From UBA6382 sp963617965 (GTDB taxonomy: Bacteria; Bacteroidota; Bacteroidia; Bacteroidales; Bacteroidaceae), in NCBI GenBank assembly GCA_963617965.1, contig CAVEQO010000006.1, positions 7,923-71,922 of the forward strand: DNA of 64,000 bases. The letters run 5' to 3'. The notes under the pieces are model-generated. The model was not told the DNA's origin. It did no database searches and worked only from the letters and a program-made list of their open reading frames with translations. The stretch's first letter is position 1. Each line of letters begins with the position of its first letter. A program made the translations under genes and the position numbers. Shown piece by piece: positions 25,591 to 34,900 of this stretch.

Positions 25591-27015
25591 ATGTCATTGC
25601 AAGAGTTGTCAACCGCACAGGTCCAGAAGCAGACAGAGGAGCAGAGGCAGGTTCTGAAGCCTCTGACCCAAACGGAGATCCGGCTGTTGAGGTTGTCGCA
25701 GCAGGAGTTTGAGCAGGATGTGCGCAACCAGCTTGACGCCAACCCAGCACTTGAGGAATATGAGGATTATGATGATGGCGAAGCCAAGGAGGAAGCTTCT
25801 GGTGCCGCTACTGACGATGGCGGAGAATACACCAAAGAGGATTACGACAACGACAGCATGAATGACTATGCCCCCGATGACGTTCCGACCTACTATGATC
25901 CCGACAATACCCGAGAGAAGACGGCGGTTGACGGGCTGTCGTTCTACGACTTGCTAAGGGAACAGGCCTCCGGGGCGGATCTTACGGAAAAGGAACAGCA
26001 GATAATGGAGTATCTGATAGGGTCGCTTGATGACGACGGATTCCTACGCTGTTCACTGCGCAAGCTCTGCGACGAGATAGAGATCAACGAAGACATGGAG
26101 GTCAGCATCGGCGAGGTGGAGAGAGTTCTCCGTATCCTCCAGTCATTTGAGCCTGTGGGTGTCGGTGCGCGCAGCCTTCAGGAAAGTCTTGTGATACAAC
26201 TGAAAGGCCTTGAGACGGATTCCCCTCTGAAAACTACGGCCGTTGACATTCTCACCAGAGGGTTTGACGATTACAGGAACAAGCGTTTCGGCAAGTTGTG
26301 CGCACGCTTTAAACTGGATCGTCAGGACCTCGATCGGATATACGAACTTGTGCGTCACCTCAATCCCCGTCCCGCCGGGTCGCTTCTACAGGAAACAGAC
26401 AGCCATGCCATGCAGGTATCGCCCGATTTCATAGTAAGGGAAAGCGATGGAGGGTTCACCGTGTCGCTGAGCCAGGGGCATCTGCCCAAGATAAAGATAA
26501 GCCAGTCATACTGCGACTATGCCCTGTCGGGCAGCCAGTCGGGCGAGCAGACGGCTGTGAGGCGCCAGGTGAACGAGGCAAAGCTGTATCTGACGGCTGT
26601 CAAGCTGCGCCAGAACACATTGCTTGAAACGATGAAAGCCATTGTGAGGATGCAGCCGGAATATTTCCATACGGGCGAGCGTTCCTCACTGGTGTCCATG
26701 ACGCAGGCCGACATTGCCAGAATTGTAGGGCGCGACCCAAGCACCATTTCGGGCGTGGTGTCCAACAAGTATGCTGACACGCCATTTGGCATAGTGCATC
26801 TGGGTGGGCTGTTCACCCAGACCTTCCTGAACAGGCAGGGTGATGAAGTGTCGCGCGAGGACGTGATGAAGAAGATGCGTCGGCTGATAGACTCTGAAGA
26901 CAAGGCAAACCCCGTTTCCGACGAGCAGCTGGCAGAAATGCTTAACGTGGCTCGGCGCACGGTGGCCAAATACCGCAAGATAATGAAGATTCCCGTAGCC
27001 CGGTTGCGCAGATGA
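25591..27015 (+). CDS. rpoN: RNA polymerase sigma-54 factor
   Basis: The 474-residue alternative sigma factor directs transcription at -24/-12 promoters and needs AAA+ activators. Region I is the Gln/Leu-rich N-terminus (LKPLTQTEIRLLRLSQQEFE), followed by an acidic region II (about 55-115). The core-binding domain follows, and the C-terminus carries the helix-turn-helix (ARIVGRDPSTISGVVSNKY) and the RpoN box ARRTVAKYR near residues 458-466. The start is preceded by TATTTTCG, a one-mismatch -7 box (25559-25566). The stop overlaps the next gene's ATG (ATGA). No enhancer-binding protein is encoded in the window. Confidence 0.96.
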   Translation: MSLQELSTAQVQKQTEEQRQVLKPLTQTEIRLLRLSQQEFEQDVRNQLDANPALEEYEDYDDGEAKEEASGAATDDGGEYTKEDYDNDSMNDYAPDDVPTYYDPDNTREKTAVDGLSFYDLLREQASGADLTEKEQQIMEYLIGSLDDDGFLRCSLRKLCDEIEINEDMEVSIGEVERVLRILQSFEPVGVGARSLQESLVIQLKGLETDSPLKTTAVDILTRGFDDYRNKRFGKLCARFKLDRQDLDRIYELVRHLNPRPAGSLLQETDSHAMQVSPDFIVRESDGGFTVSLSQGHLPKIKISQSYCDYALSGSQSGEQTAVRRQVNEAKLYLTAVKLRQNTLLETMKAIVRMQPEYFHTGERSSLVSMTQADIARIVGRDPSTISGVVSNKYADTPFGIVHLGGLFTQTFLNRQGDEVSREDVMKKMRRLIDSEDKANPVSDEQLAEMLNVARRTVAKYRKIMKIPVARLRR

Positions 27016-27629
27016 AAAACAGGAATCTGATTCTTCTGGCAAAGATGTTGACGGTGCTTTTTGCTCCGCACTATTTTCCGGTGGTGTGTCTGCTGGTGCT
27101 GATGGGATTCAGCTATATGCGCTCTTTCCCGTTGAACTACAAGATTTTTGTGCTGGCAGTGGTGTATGTGTTTACCGTGGCCGCCCCTATGCTGTTGATT
27201 GCGCTCTATCACCGCATCATGAAGCATTCGGTGAAGCAGAAACAGAGGCGCGAACTGCGTGTCGTTCCCTACTGCGTCAGCATCATATGCTATTTCGCGT
27301 GCTATCATGTGATGTCGTTTTTCATCGTTCCTCATTTTGTCGTCAGCGTTGTGGTGGCGGCCATCTTCGTGCAGCTGGTGTGCCTGCTGTGCAACAACTG
27401 GCACAAGGTGAGTACCCATTCCGCTGCCGCAGGGGCAATGAACGGAGCCCTGATGGCCTTTTCAATGATATTCAACTTTAATCCTGTGTGGTGGCTGTGC
27501 CTCACTCTTCTGTTGGCGGGTCTTGTCGGTTCCAGCCGTCTTGTGCTACGCCGTCACTCGTTGTCCGAAGTGATGTCGGGATTGGGACTCGGCCTGGTGG
27601 TGGGATTTTTTGCCATATTGTTCCTGTAA
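27012..27629 (+). CDS. PAP2-like integral membrane protein
   Basis: The 205-residue protein has about six hydrophobic segments. The motifs KVSTHSAAAGA and SRLVLRRHSLSEVMSG match the second and third PAP2 motifs (a His after Ser, and SRxxxxxH), so a lipid phosphatase fold is likely. It starts in a 4-base overlap with rpoN, implying coupled translation, although a link to sigma-54 function is not evident. The first PAP2 motif (KxxxxxxRP) is at best degenerate (KQKQRRELRVVP). A purE gene follows after 35 bases. Confidence 0.75.
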   Translation: MKNRNLILLAKMLTVLFAPHYFPVVCLLVLMGFSYMRSFPLNYKIFVLAVVYVFTVAAPMLLIALYHRIMKHSVKQKQRRELRVVPYCVSIICYFACYHVMSFFIVPHFVVSVVVAAIFVQLVCLLCNNWHKVSTHSAAAGAMNGALMAFSMIFNFNPVWWLCLTLLLAGLVGSSRLVLRRHSLSEVMSGLGLGLVVGFFAILFL

Positions 27630-27664
27630 CAGCAAAACCAAGATTTATACATAATATATTGTAC

Positions 27665-28171
27665 ATGAAACCATTAGTAAGCATTATCATGGGCAGCACC
27701 TCGGATCTCCCTGTCATGGAGAAAGCGGCCAAGTTCCTTGAAGAGATGGGCATTTGTTTTGAGATGAACGCACTATCGGCCCACCGTACTCCCGCAGAGG
27801 TTGAGACCTTTGCACGCAATGCGGCTTCCCGCGGTGTCAAGGTGATACTGGCGGGCGCCGGTATGGCAGCCGCCTTGCCGGGGGTCATTGCCGCCAACAC
27901 CACCCTTCCGGTGATAGGCATTCCCATCAAGGGTATGCTTGACGGTCTGGATGCTATGCTGTCGATTGTTCAGATGCCACCGGGTATCCCCGTTGCCACG
28001 GTAGGTGTCAATGGGGCAGAAAATGCCGCCATTCTGGCCGCGGAAATGCTGGCTCTGTCCGACGGCCAGGTCTCCGAACGTCTGGCCCAATACAAGGAAA
28101 GCCTGAAGCAGAAGATTGTAAAAGCCAATCAGGAACTGAAGGAGCTTAAATACAAGTACAAGACAAACTGA
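27665..28171 (+). CDS. purE: N5-carboxyaminoimidazole ribonucleotide mutase
   Basis: The 168-residue class I PurE converts N5-CAIR to CAIR in purine biosynthesis. Signatures are MGSTSDLPVM near the N-terminus, SAHRTP with the catalytic His, and GAGMAAALPGVIA. The upstream frame is open, but the ATG at 27665 gives the standard N-terminus. The lysine-rich C-terminus is slightly extended. It lies downstream of the PAP2-like gene and upstream of ispG, with a small 7-bp hairpin (28180-28198) before ispG. Confidence 0.96.
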   Translation: MKPLVSIIMGSTSDLPVMEKAAKFLEEMGICFEMNALSAHRTPAEVETFARNAASRGVKVILAGAGMAAALPGVIAANTTLPVIGIPIKGMLDGLDAMLSIVQMPPGIPVATVGVNGAENAAILAAEMLALSDGQVSERLAQYKESLKQKIVKANQELKELKYKYKTN

Positions 28172-28218
28172 CCTTATATCTGCAAGTTCCGCTTGCAGTC
28201 AGTAAACGCATAGACATC

Positions 28219-29913
28219 ATGTATTTCAACTATAAGCGCCGCCAAACCGGTGAGGTCAACGTAGGCATCAAGCCTCTGGGTGGGGCAAACGCCATCCGTC
28301 TGCAGAGCATGACCACTACACCTACAGCCGACATAGAGGCATCGGTGAACCAATGCCTGCGCATTGTCAGGGCTGGAGCGGACTATGTGAGGCTCACCGC
28401 TCAGGGAATGCGCGAAGTTGAGGCCTTGCGGGCAATCCGCGAAAGTCTGCGCAGTCGGGCGGTGCTTACTCCGTTGGTGGCTGACGTTCATTTCAATCCG
28501 TTGGTGGCCGATGCCGCCGCCGGGGTGGTTGAAAAGGTGCGCATTAACCCCGGCAACTATGTTGACAGCGCCCGCCGGTTCAGACAAATAGAGTATTCCA
28601 CGGAAGAATATGCTGCGGAGCTGCAGAGGCTGCGCCAGCGTTTCACTGCATTCCTTGACATATGCAAAGCTCATGGCACGGCGGTACGCATAGGGGTCAA
28701 TCACGGGTCTCTCAGCGACCGTATAATGAGTCGCTACGGCGACACTCCTCACGGCATTGTGGAGAGCTGTATGGAGTTCTTGCGCGTGTGCCGCGATGTG
28801 GACTTCAACGATGTGGTGCTGAGCATCAAGGCCAGCAATCCGTCGGTCATGGTGCGCTCGGTCAGGTTGCTTGTTGATCGGATGGAGCGGGAGGATATGC
28901 ATTATCCCCTGCACCTCGGAGTCACCGAAGCCGGCGAGGGATTCGATGGCCGTGTGGCGAGCGCGGCGGGCATAGGGGCTCTCCTTGCCGACGGGTTGGG
29001 TGACACCGTCAGGGTTTCGCTGAGCGAGGAGCCGGAACGTGAAATTCCTGTGGCGCGCAAGTTGACAGACCACGTCTTCAAACGTCGCAAACACAATCTC
29101 ATTCATGCCGTGCAGGCTCCCGGGTTTGACTATCTTGACCCGCAGCGCCGCCAGACCCGCAAGGTGGGCAATATCGGCGGCGGCAATGTGCCGGTTGTTG
29201 TCAGCGACCGTCCTGTGTCCGGTGGCAATCGCAAGCCTGACTATACCTTTGCGGAGCTTTGTGCCGTCCGTGAGGTGGTAAGGGTGGAGTTTGAACAGCT
29301 CACGCCCGAGCTGACGGAGCGTCTGCGCCTCAACCCCGATATCATAGTGGTAGGTGAGAGCCGCCATCTTAATCCTGTGGGCCATCTGCGTGCACTCGCC
29401 CACACGATGACAGTCCGCGGGCTGGAGAACCCTCTGATCATACACTTGGAGTATGCTCACAATCCGAATACCATTGAGGATCATCTGATAGAGGCTGCTG
29501 CCGATGCTGCACCGCTGCTGTTTGACGGACTTGCCGATGGCCTGTGGCTAAGCGATTTCGCCGTGCCGGAAAGCACGGTGGTGCAGACGGCGTTTTCCAT
29601 TCTTCAGGCTGTGGGGCAGAGGGTAACCTCAGTGCAGTATATCTCGTGCCCCGGCTGCGGGCGCACCCTATATGATTTAAGGTTGACTGTGGCGCGCATC
29701 AAGGCGGCTACGCAGTCGCTTCCTCCGATGAAGATTGCCGTCATGGGATGCATTGTCAACGGTCCCGGCGAAATGGCCGATGCCGACTACGGCTACGTGG
29801 GTGCGGCGCGCGGCAAAATAAGCCTCTACAGGGGCAGGTCTTGCGTGGAGAAAAACATTCCAGAAGAACAGGCCGTGGAGCGGTTGCTGCAGCTGATAGA
29901 GCGGCAACGGTAG
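28219..29913 (+). CDS. ispG: 4-hydroxy-3-methylbut-2-enyl-diphosphate synthase, long form
   Basis: This enzyme of the non-mevalonate isoprenoid pathway reduces MEcPP to HMBPP with a [4Fe-4S] cluster. At 564 residues it is the long (plant- and Bacteroidota-type) form, with an extra domain of roughly 200 residues between the N-terminal TIM barrel and the C-terminal Fe-S domain. Cluster ligands are Cys477 and Cys480 (SCPGCGRT) and Cys511 in GCIVNGPGE, with Glu518 as the likely fourth ligand. The ATG at 28219 is followed directly by the MYFNYKRRQT opening. It is probably cotranscribed with purE, 47 bases upstream. Confidence 0.96.
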   Translation: MYFNYKRRQTGEVNVGIKPLGGANAIRLQSMTTTPTADIEASVNQCLRIVRAGADYVRLTAQGMREVEALRAIRESLRSRAVLTPLVADVHFNPLVADAAAGVVEKVRINPGNYVDSARRFRQIEYSTEEYAAELQRLRQRFTAFLDICKAHGTAVRIGVNHGSLSDRIMSRYGDTPHGIVESCMEFLRVCRDVDFNDVVLSIKASNPSVMVRSVRLLVDRMEREDMHYPLHLGVTEAGEGFDGRVASAAGIGALLADGLGDTVRVSLSEEPEREIPVARKLTDHVFKRRKHNLIHAVQAPGFDYLDPQRRQTRKVGNIGGGNVPVVVSDRPVSGGNRKPDYTFAELCAVREVVRVEFEQLTPELTERLRLNPDIIVVGESRHLNPVGHLRALAHTMTVRGLENPLIIHLEYAHNPNTIEDHLIEAAADAAPLLFDGLADGLWLSDFAVPESTVVQTAFSILQAVGQRVTSVQYISCPGCGRTLYDLRLTVARIKAATQSLPPMKIAVMGCIVNGPGEMADADYGYVGAARGKISLYRGRSCVEKNIPEEQAVERLLQLIERQR

Positions 29914-29967
29914 CCGGCTTGGCGCAAAATGTCGGATGCTTTTCCTGTGGAAATCGGGCAAAAGGCG

Positions 29968-29975
29968 TATCTTTG
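29968..29975 (+). promoter_or_regulatory. -7 box of the desulfoferrodoxin gene
   Basis: TATCTTTG fits TAnnTTTG and lies 39 bases before the ATG at 30015, indicating separate expression from ispG. Confidence 0.6.
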
Positions 29976-30014
29976 TCCCCGTATCCGCAATATTAACCTT
30001 AAAACAAAACAAAC

Positions 30015-30395
30015 ATGACTAAGAACAGGGAAATCTATCGCTGCACTGTTTGCGGCAGCGTGGTGGAAGTTGTAAATCCGGGGACCGCCCCGAGTTGCTG
30101 TGGCCAACCGATGAAACTCATGAAAGAGAACATGACAGACGGAGCGAGGGAAAAGCATGTGCCGGTTGTCGAGAAAACGGAAGGAGGATTTCGGGTGAGT
30201 GTGGGGAGTGCGGCCCACCCGATGCAGCCGGAGCACTATATACAGTGGATAGAACTGCTCACGCCTGCCGCCGTGCTCCGTCATGAACTGAAACCTGGAG
30301 ACAAACCGGAGACGGTCTTCCAGACGGAAGCCGCTGCCGGTGATGTGACAGCCCGCGAATACTGCAATTTGCACGGATTGTGGAAGAACGAGTAG
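30015..30395 (+). CDS. dfx: Desulfoferrodoxin (superoxide reductase)
   Basis: The 126-residue protein reduces superoxide to hydrogen peroxide without making oxygen, a defence suited to anaerobes. Centre I (desulforedoxin-like) is Cys10, Cys13, Cys28 and Cys29. Centre II ligands are His48 (in EKHVPVV, with Glu46 and Lys47), His68, His74, Cys117 and His120 (CNLHGLW). All expected ligands are present, so this is the two-iron class. A single-gene unit is likely: it has its own -7 box and a hairpin terminator 18 bases after the stop. Confidence 0.96.
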   Translation: MTKNREIYRCTVCGSVVEVVNPGTAPSCCGQPMKLMKENMTDGAREKHVPVVEKTEGGFRVSVGSAAHPMQPEHYIQWIELLTPAAVLRHELKPGDKPETVFQTEAAAGDVTAREYCNLHGLWKNE

Positions 30396-30413
30396 GGCTG
30401 AGGGCTAATCTCC

Positions 30414-30462
30414 AGAATAAAGCGGGACGGGCAAATGTTGTTTGTCCGTCCCACTTTATTCT
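30414..30462. terminator. 22-bp hairpin terminator
   Basis: Arms at 30414-30435 and 30441-30462 pair over 22 positions with two mismatches, with a TGTTG loop. A/T tracts flank the GC core, so it can serve both desulfoferrodoxin (plus) and the DUF2795 gene (minus). Confidence 0.85.
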
Positions 30463-30508
30463 TGCCCGCTGATAACCAGCGACAATGTGTTTGGCTTGAA
30501 AGGGGGTG

Positions 30509-30730
30509 TCAGTACTCGTCCTCGTCAAAGAAGAAGTCTTCTTTTGTGGGATAGTCCGGCCATATGTCTTCTATTGTTTCGTATGCCTCGCCTTCGTCTT
30601 CAAGTTCCTGAAGGTTTTCCACCACCTCCATCGGAGCTCCCGAGCGCATGGCATAGTCAATGAGTTCTTCTTTGGTTGCCGGCCATGGCGCATCTTCAAG
30701 TTTTGATGCAAGTTCAAGTGTCCAATACAT
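30509..30730 (-). CDS. DUF2795 domain protein
   Basis: The 73-residue, very acidic protein begins MYWTLELASKLEDAPWPATKEELIDYAMRSG. The PATKEEL(I/V)DYA region followed by a helix is the DUF2795 signature, common and highly conserved in Bacteroidota. The second half (VENLQELEDEGEAYETIEDIWPDYP) is also typical. No function is established that I know of. It has its own -7 box 34 bases upstream and shares a terminator with the desulfoferrodoxin gene. Confidence 0.88.
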   Translation of the reverse strand: MYWTLELASKLEDAPWPATKEELIDYAMRSGAPMEVVENLQELEDEGEAYETIEDIWPDYPTKEDFFFDEDEY

Positions 30731-30764
30731 AGTCTTAAAAATGAGAGAGAAGTTGTTCGGGGTG

Positions 30765-30772
30765 CAAAAATA
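30765..30772 (-). promoter_or_regulatory. -7 box of the DUF2795 gene
   Basis: TATTTTTG on the minus strand fits TAnnTTTG, 34 bases upstream of the ATG. Confidence 0.5.
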
Positions 30773-30842
30773 ACAGAATATCTTTTGATATGCGAATGTT
30801 TCTCTCTAAAAAGTGGGGCATAGTGTTAAAAATACGCAAATC

Positions 30843-31382
30843 CTATTTTTTAAGGATTTCATCGGTATTCGTTTGACGGTTGGCCTTGCGTGCAAGCACG
30901 AAGAAATAGTCTGAAAGGCGGTTGATATACCGCAGGACGGTATCGTCCACGTGGCATGCTTCTTTCATTGCGTAGATGCGGCGTTCCGCCCTGCGGCACA
31001 CCGTGCGGCACACGTGCGCCTGAGCTGCCGCTGTACATCCTCCCGGCAGCACGAAAGCCTTGAGTTGGGGCAGTTCGGTCTGTATGGAGTCAATCTCCCT
31101 CTCTATCTCCGTTACTGTCTCCGGGTTGAGCGGGCGCGGTTGTCGCGCGGCGTTCGGCTCGGTTGCCAGTATTGCCGACAGGTCAAAGAGGGTTTGCTGT
31201 ACGCTGCAGACAAAGTCGCGGTCGCGATGGTCGGCGAGCATGGCGCACAGAAGTCCGGCGTGGCTTGACAGCTCGTCTACGGTGCCGTAGGCTTCAAGGC
31301 GCGCGTGGGTCTTCGGTACCCTTGTGCCTCCGGCCAGCGAGGTCTGGCCGTTGTCTCCCGAGTGGGTGTAGATCTTGCTCAT
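30843..31382 (-). CDS. Cob(I)alamin adenosyltransferase, PduO type
   Basis: The 179-residue enzyme transfers the adenosyl group of ATP to cob(I)alamin to make coenzyme B12. PduO-type signatures are YTHSGDNGQTSLAGGTRVPK (N-terminal ATP loop), AYGTVDELSSHAG, and the C-terminal LPGG with AAAQAHVCRTVCRRAER. It is the last gene of the sbcD-sbcC-hypothetical group, starting 15 bases after the preceding stop. No other B12 gene is nearby. PduO-type enzymes are usually trimeric, with the active site between subunits. Confidence 0.94.
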   Translation of the reverse strand: MSKIYTHSGDNGQTSLAGGTRVPKTHARLEAYGTVDELSSHAGLLCAMLADHRDRDFVCSVQQTLFDLSAILATEPNAARQPRPLNPETVTEIEREIDSIQTELPQLKAFVLPGGCTAAAQAHVCRTVCRRAERRIYAMKEACHVDDTVLRYINRLSDYFFVLARKANRQTNTDEILKK

Positions 31383-31397
31383 GGTAGTGGCGTTTTG

Positions 31398-31949
31398 TCA
31401 GAAATTGATGATGAAATGTTGTTTGTAGTGGTCGGGAACCGCAATGGCTATGCCGCAGTCGTAGAGGTCAAATGTCAACGTTGCCTGCGGCATTGACAAA
31501 AGTTGTTGCCATCGGGCGTTGCCGGTGCGGTTCTCGTGTATGCCGGGTTGCACAATCATAGACCCGGCCTGCCAGTCTGCCGGCATAGGGGGAGCCGGTG
31601 ACACGATGAGCAGGCGTCGTGTCTCTCCGTCTTGCGGCAGTGGGGCGAACTCTGCCGTGGCGCATCCGCGTTTCAGCAAAGCTCTGTAGGCTGTAGGCAG
31701 ACTGTCGTCGAGACAAACAAGCGATGGACGTGTGAAGTTGGCGAGTCTGAACAGCAATTTTGCCTGTTTGCGCTCTGGCGGAGACAGGGTCTGCAGTTCC
31801 TTGTGCAGATCGTCGTAGGCATAGTAGGCAGACTTGTTGTTTACCACTTGCCAGACAAAATCGTATGCAAACGGCGACTGTACTCCGTTGCCTCTTGTGA
31901 GGACAAAGTGTCGCAGACGCCCTGCGGCTCGTTTCAGTTTGCTGTTCAT
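31398..31949 (-). CDS. Conserved hypothetical protein, degenerate methyltransferase-like
   Basis: This 183-residue protein is not assigned to a known function. The N-terminal stretch LTRGNGVQSPFAYDFVWQVV followed by YYAYDDL resembles the opening of Bacteroidota class I methyltransferases (SPF...YD..., then a tyrosine-rich segment). The glycine-rich SAM motif I is not visible; the equivalent place reads LLFRLANFTRPSLVCLDDSLP. The end has the order of a Rossmann C-terminal half (TLTFDLYDCGIAIAVPDHYKQHFIINF). A methyltransferase-like fold that has lost SAM binding is one possibility. It starts 7 bases after the sbcC stop and precedes the cobalamin adenosyltransferase by 15 bases. Confidence 0.7.
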   Translation of the reverse strand: MNSKLKRAAGRLRHFVLTRGNGVQSPFAYDFVWQVVNNKSAYYAYDDLHKELQTLSPPERKQAKLLFRLANFTRPSLVCLDDSLPTAYRALLKRGCATAEFAPLPQDGETRRLLIVSPAPPMPADWQAGSMIVQPGIHENRTGNARWQQLLSMPQATLTFDLYDCGIAIAVPDHYKQHFIINF

Positions 31950-31956
31950 GTGACTG

Positions 31957-34900
31957 TCAGTCGGTTACGGTTATGCGGCTCTTGCCGCCGGGTTCGGACT
32001 CAAGTTGTATCTTTGGGGAAATGCGGCTCCTGATTTCCTCCGTGTGGCTTATGATGCCAACTTTGCGTCTTTGGGTGTGCTGCAGGTTGCTCAGGGCGTC
32101 TATCACCATGTTGAGGTTGTTGGTGTCAAGGTTGCCGAAGCCCTCGTCAATGAACAGGCTGCCTATGTCGAGGTTGTTGCTCGACAGCGATGACAGTCCC
32201 AGGGCGAGGCTCAGGCTCACGATGAACGACTCACCGCCAGACAGGGAGTTGACGGGGCGGATCTGGTCAAACATATGGTGGTCTGTGACATAGAGTTGGA
32301 GAGTGCCGGGTTTTGCACGCAGTTTATAGCGCGGAGTCAGGTCTTCCAATTGCCGGTTGGCATAGCCCACCAGCGATTCAAATGTGTAGCACTGGGCTAT
32401 CTCACGGAAAGTTTTCCCGTCGGCACTGCCCAATACGCTGCACAGTCGCTGCCACGCCAAACAGTTGTCCTTGGTCTTTTCGAGTGTGGGAGCGAAATCG
32501 TCTGCGGCGCGCTTGCTTTCGTTGTGCGCTTTTATGAGGAAATCCGTTTGGTGCAGGTTTTCTTCGTTTTCTTTGGCGGCAATGCGCAAATCCTCTTTCT
32601 TTGTCGTAAGCGACGCTTTGCTGTCTTCGGGGTCGCTGTCCGACGGGCGGTATGGCGAGGTTTCTACGTCAAGCATTGCGGCATTGGCAGCATCGACCTT
32701 GAAGTTTATGGCATCAAGTCTGGTCTTGAGGTTGGCGATATCGGCACGCAGTTTCGCCCAGTCTTGAGGGTTGGTGAAATATTTGTCCAGTTCAAAATAC
32801 TGTAGCGTGGCGTGCTCGTCCAGATTGAAGCGAGAGATGTCTATGTCGAGTTTGGTGCGCAGTTCCCGGTGTTCTTCCTCACGGTCGCGGTATTGCCTGT
32901 TGAGGCTTTCAGTGCAGGAAGCAAGGCTCACGAGTTGCTCTTTCGCTTTGTTTGACTCGAGCTGTGCGGCATCGGCTCTGCTGCGTGCGGCATCCACGGC
33001 ATGTGCGAGCCGGGCTGCCTCGCTGTCCACGGAGTGTCCGCCGAAGAGAGCCTGCAGTTCCTCCTTGTCTTTGTTGATTTCCTGCTGGAGGGTGTCCGCT
33101 TGGGTTGTCAGGGTCTGGCGCACGTTCTGCAGGTCTTCTATGCTGCTGGCTATTGCGTTGAGCTCCTGCTGTAGCCGGAACTGCGAGTTTTCCTCTTTTT
33201 GCAGGGTTTCCGTGCAGGTGTCCCAGTGCTTCTTTCTGATTTGCAGTTCGTGGTCAAAAGCCTCGTAGGAGTTGGCCCAACGCTCTTTCCATCCGTTTAT
33301 GGTTATCAGGGGGGCTATGCGTGCCGTCTCTTCTGCGAGCAGGTGTCTGTTGTGCTCTGCATCCTGTTGCAGAGCCAGTATGTTGTTTTCTGTCACGCTG
33401 CAGTTGGTGACGGTCTGTGCGCGGAGTCGCCCGTTTTCGGCAATCTTCGCCTGTAGAGCCTGTATGCGGGCGTTGAGGAGATTGATTTCTTCCTGATGCT
33501 TGTTGAAGTCCGCAAACTGCCTGCTCACGGTGTCTCGCTCGTGGCACGAGTTCTCGTATATCTGGTGAAGACGTGTGTTGCGGCTGTAGCTGTTGACGCT
33601 GCTGTCGCATTGTCCAAAGCTGCTGTCAAGGTCGGCATAGGTTTTCCACGCTTCTGTGTTCTCCTCCTGCTCGTGGCGGAGCCGTTGCAGGAACTGTTCC
33701 AATACGGCTATCCGGCCCTGTTCCTCGTTATACAGGTTGAGCAGGGCGGAATGTTGTTCCATGGCCTGACGGAGATTTTCCTGTGCCGCGTTGAATTGCT
33801 CGGTGAGACTCTCAAGCAACAGCCCCAGATGCTGTTCCGAGTCGGAGTGATAGGGGTGGTGGCTTGAGCCGCATAGGGGACACGGCGAACCTTCCACAAG
33901 TTCCTGACGCAGGCTCTTGATGTCCTGGCTTTGGCTCATGGTATAGGTGCGGTGTACTTGTTCATAGGAGTCTTTGAGCAATTGTACCTTCATGCCGAGA
34001 TTTTCCGCATCTTTCTCTCTCTGCTTGTTGGCGGCTTTGCACTGGTGCAGTTCGTTGGTCTTGCTGTTTATTTCGGCGTAGCACGAGTCAATGCGTTTCC
34101 ACAGGGTGATGGCGTTTTTGGAACGCACGACTTGATCAGACAGGGAATTGAGCTTCTGCTGCAGTTGGTTCGAGTCAATGCCCAGATTGGCTTGTTCGTG
34201 TATGTGCAGGTTGCTGTTCAGCTGCACGAGAGCTTCCTGCATGGTTCCGGCTTCGTCCCGCAGTCTGAGATCCTCTTCTTTCCAGTGTCGCAGCTTGCCG
34301 TTGTTGTCGCAAATGGATTCTTCGGCAGCCAGTATCGACAGGCGCATGGTGTTCATCTTGTCAAGCCGTGTACGTATCAGTTCGGTCTGGCTCATCATCG
34401 TACGGTGTTGCGCCATTGTCTGTAGGGTACGTTTTGCCTCGGCTATCCTTTCCTCGCAGCTTTTCAGTTCTCCGGCTTTGGCGCGGAGGTTGTCGTGGCG
34501 TTGTGTCAGGGTTTCCTCGTGGCGTGCCAGTTCGTGGCGTGTGCTTTTGAGTTGCTCTTCTGTTGCGGCAAGCTGTCCTTCAAGCCGCCGCCCTTTGTTT
34601 ATGTTCGGCTGCTGTGCCGACAGTATCTGTTGTGCATTGAGCAGTTGCGTCCGGGCTTCGTCAAGCAGGGACTGGAGTTCTTCCGTTCTGCGTTTCGCAC
34701 GCTCGGTCTGAGCCTCTTTTTCCGAGATGTCGTTTTTGCGGAGACGGAGATCCTGTTCTGCCTGTTTTATGGCGATGAACGTGGGGGCAAACGGTTGCAG
34801 CCTGTCGTAGCGTTCCAGCTCGCGCTGCCGGTCTGCCATGGCATTGGCCTCCTGTTGCACTTCCTGTTGTTCCCGTTTTTTATGTTCAAGGTCTGCCATG

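Noticed and set aside
25501..27665. Sigma-54 (-24/-12) promoters near rpoN
   Set aside because: I looked for GG and GC pairs with the right spacing in intergenic DNA and found none convincing; no activator gene is present either.
28174..29484. 436-codon minus-strand frame opposite ispG
   Set aside because: IspG is complete and conserved on the plus strand; the antisense frame reflects codon bias.
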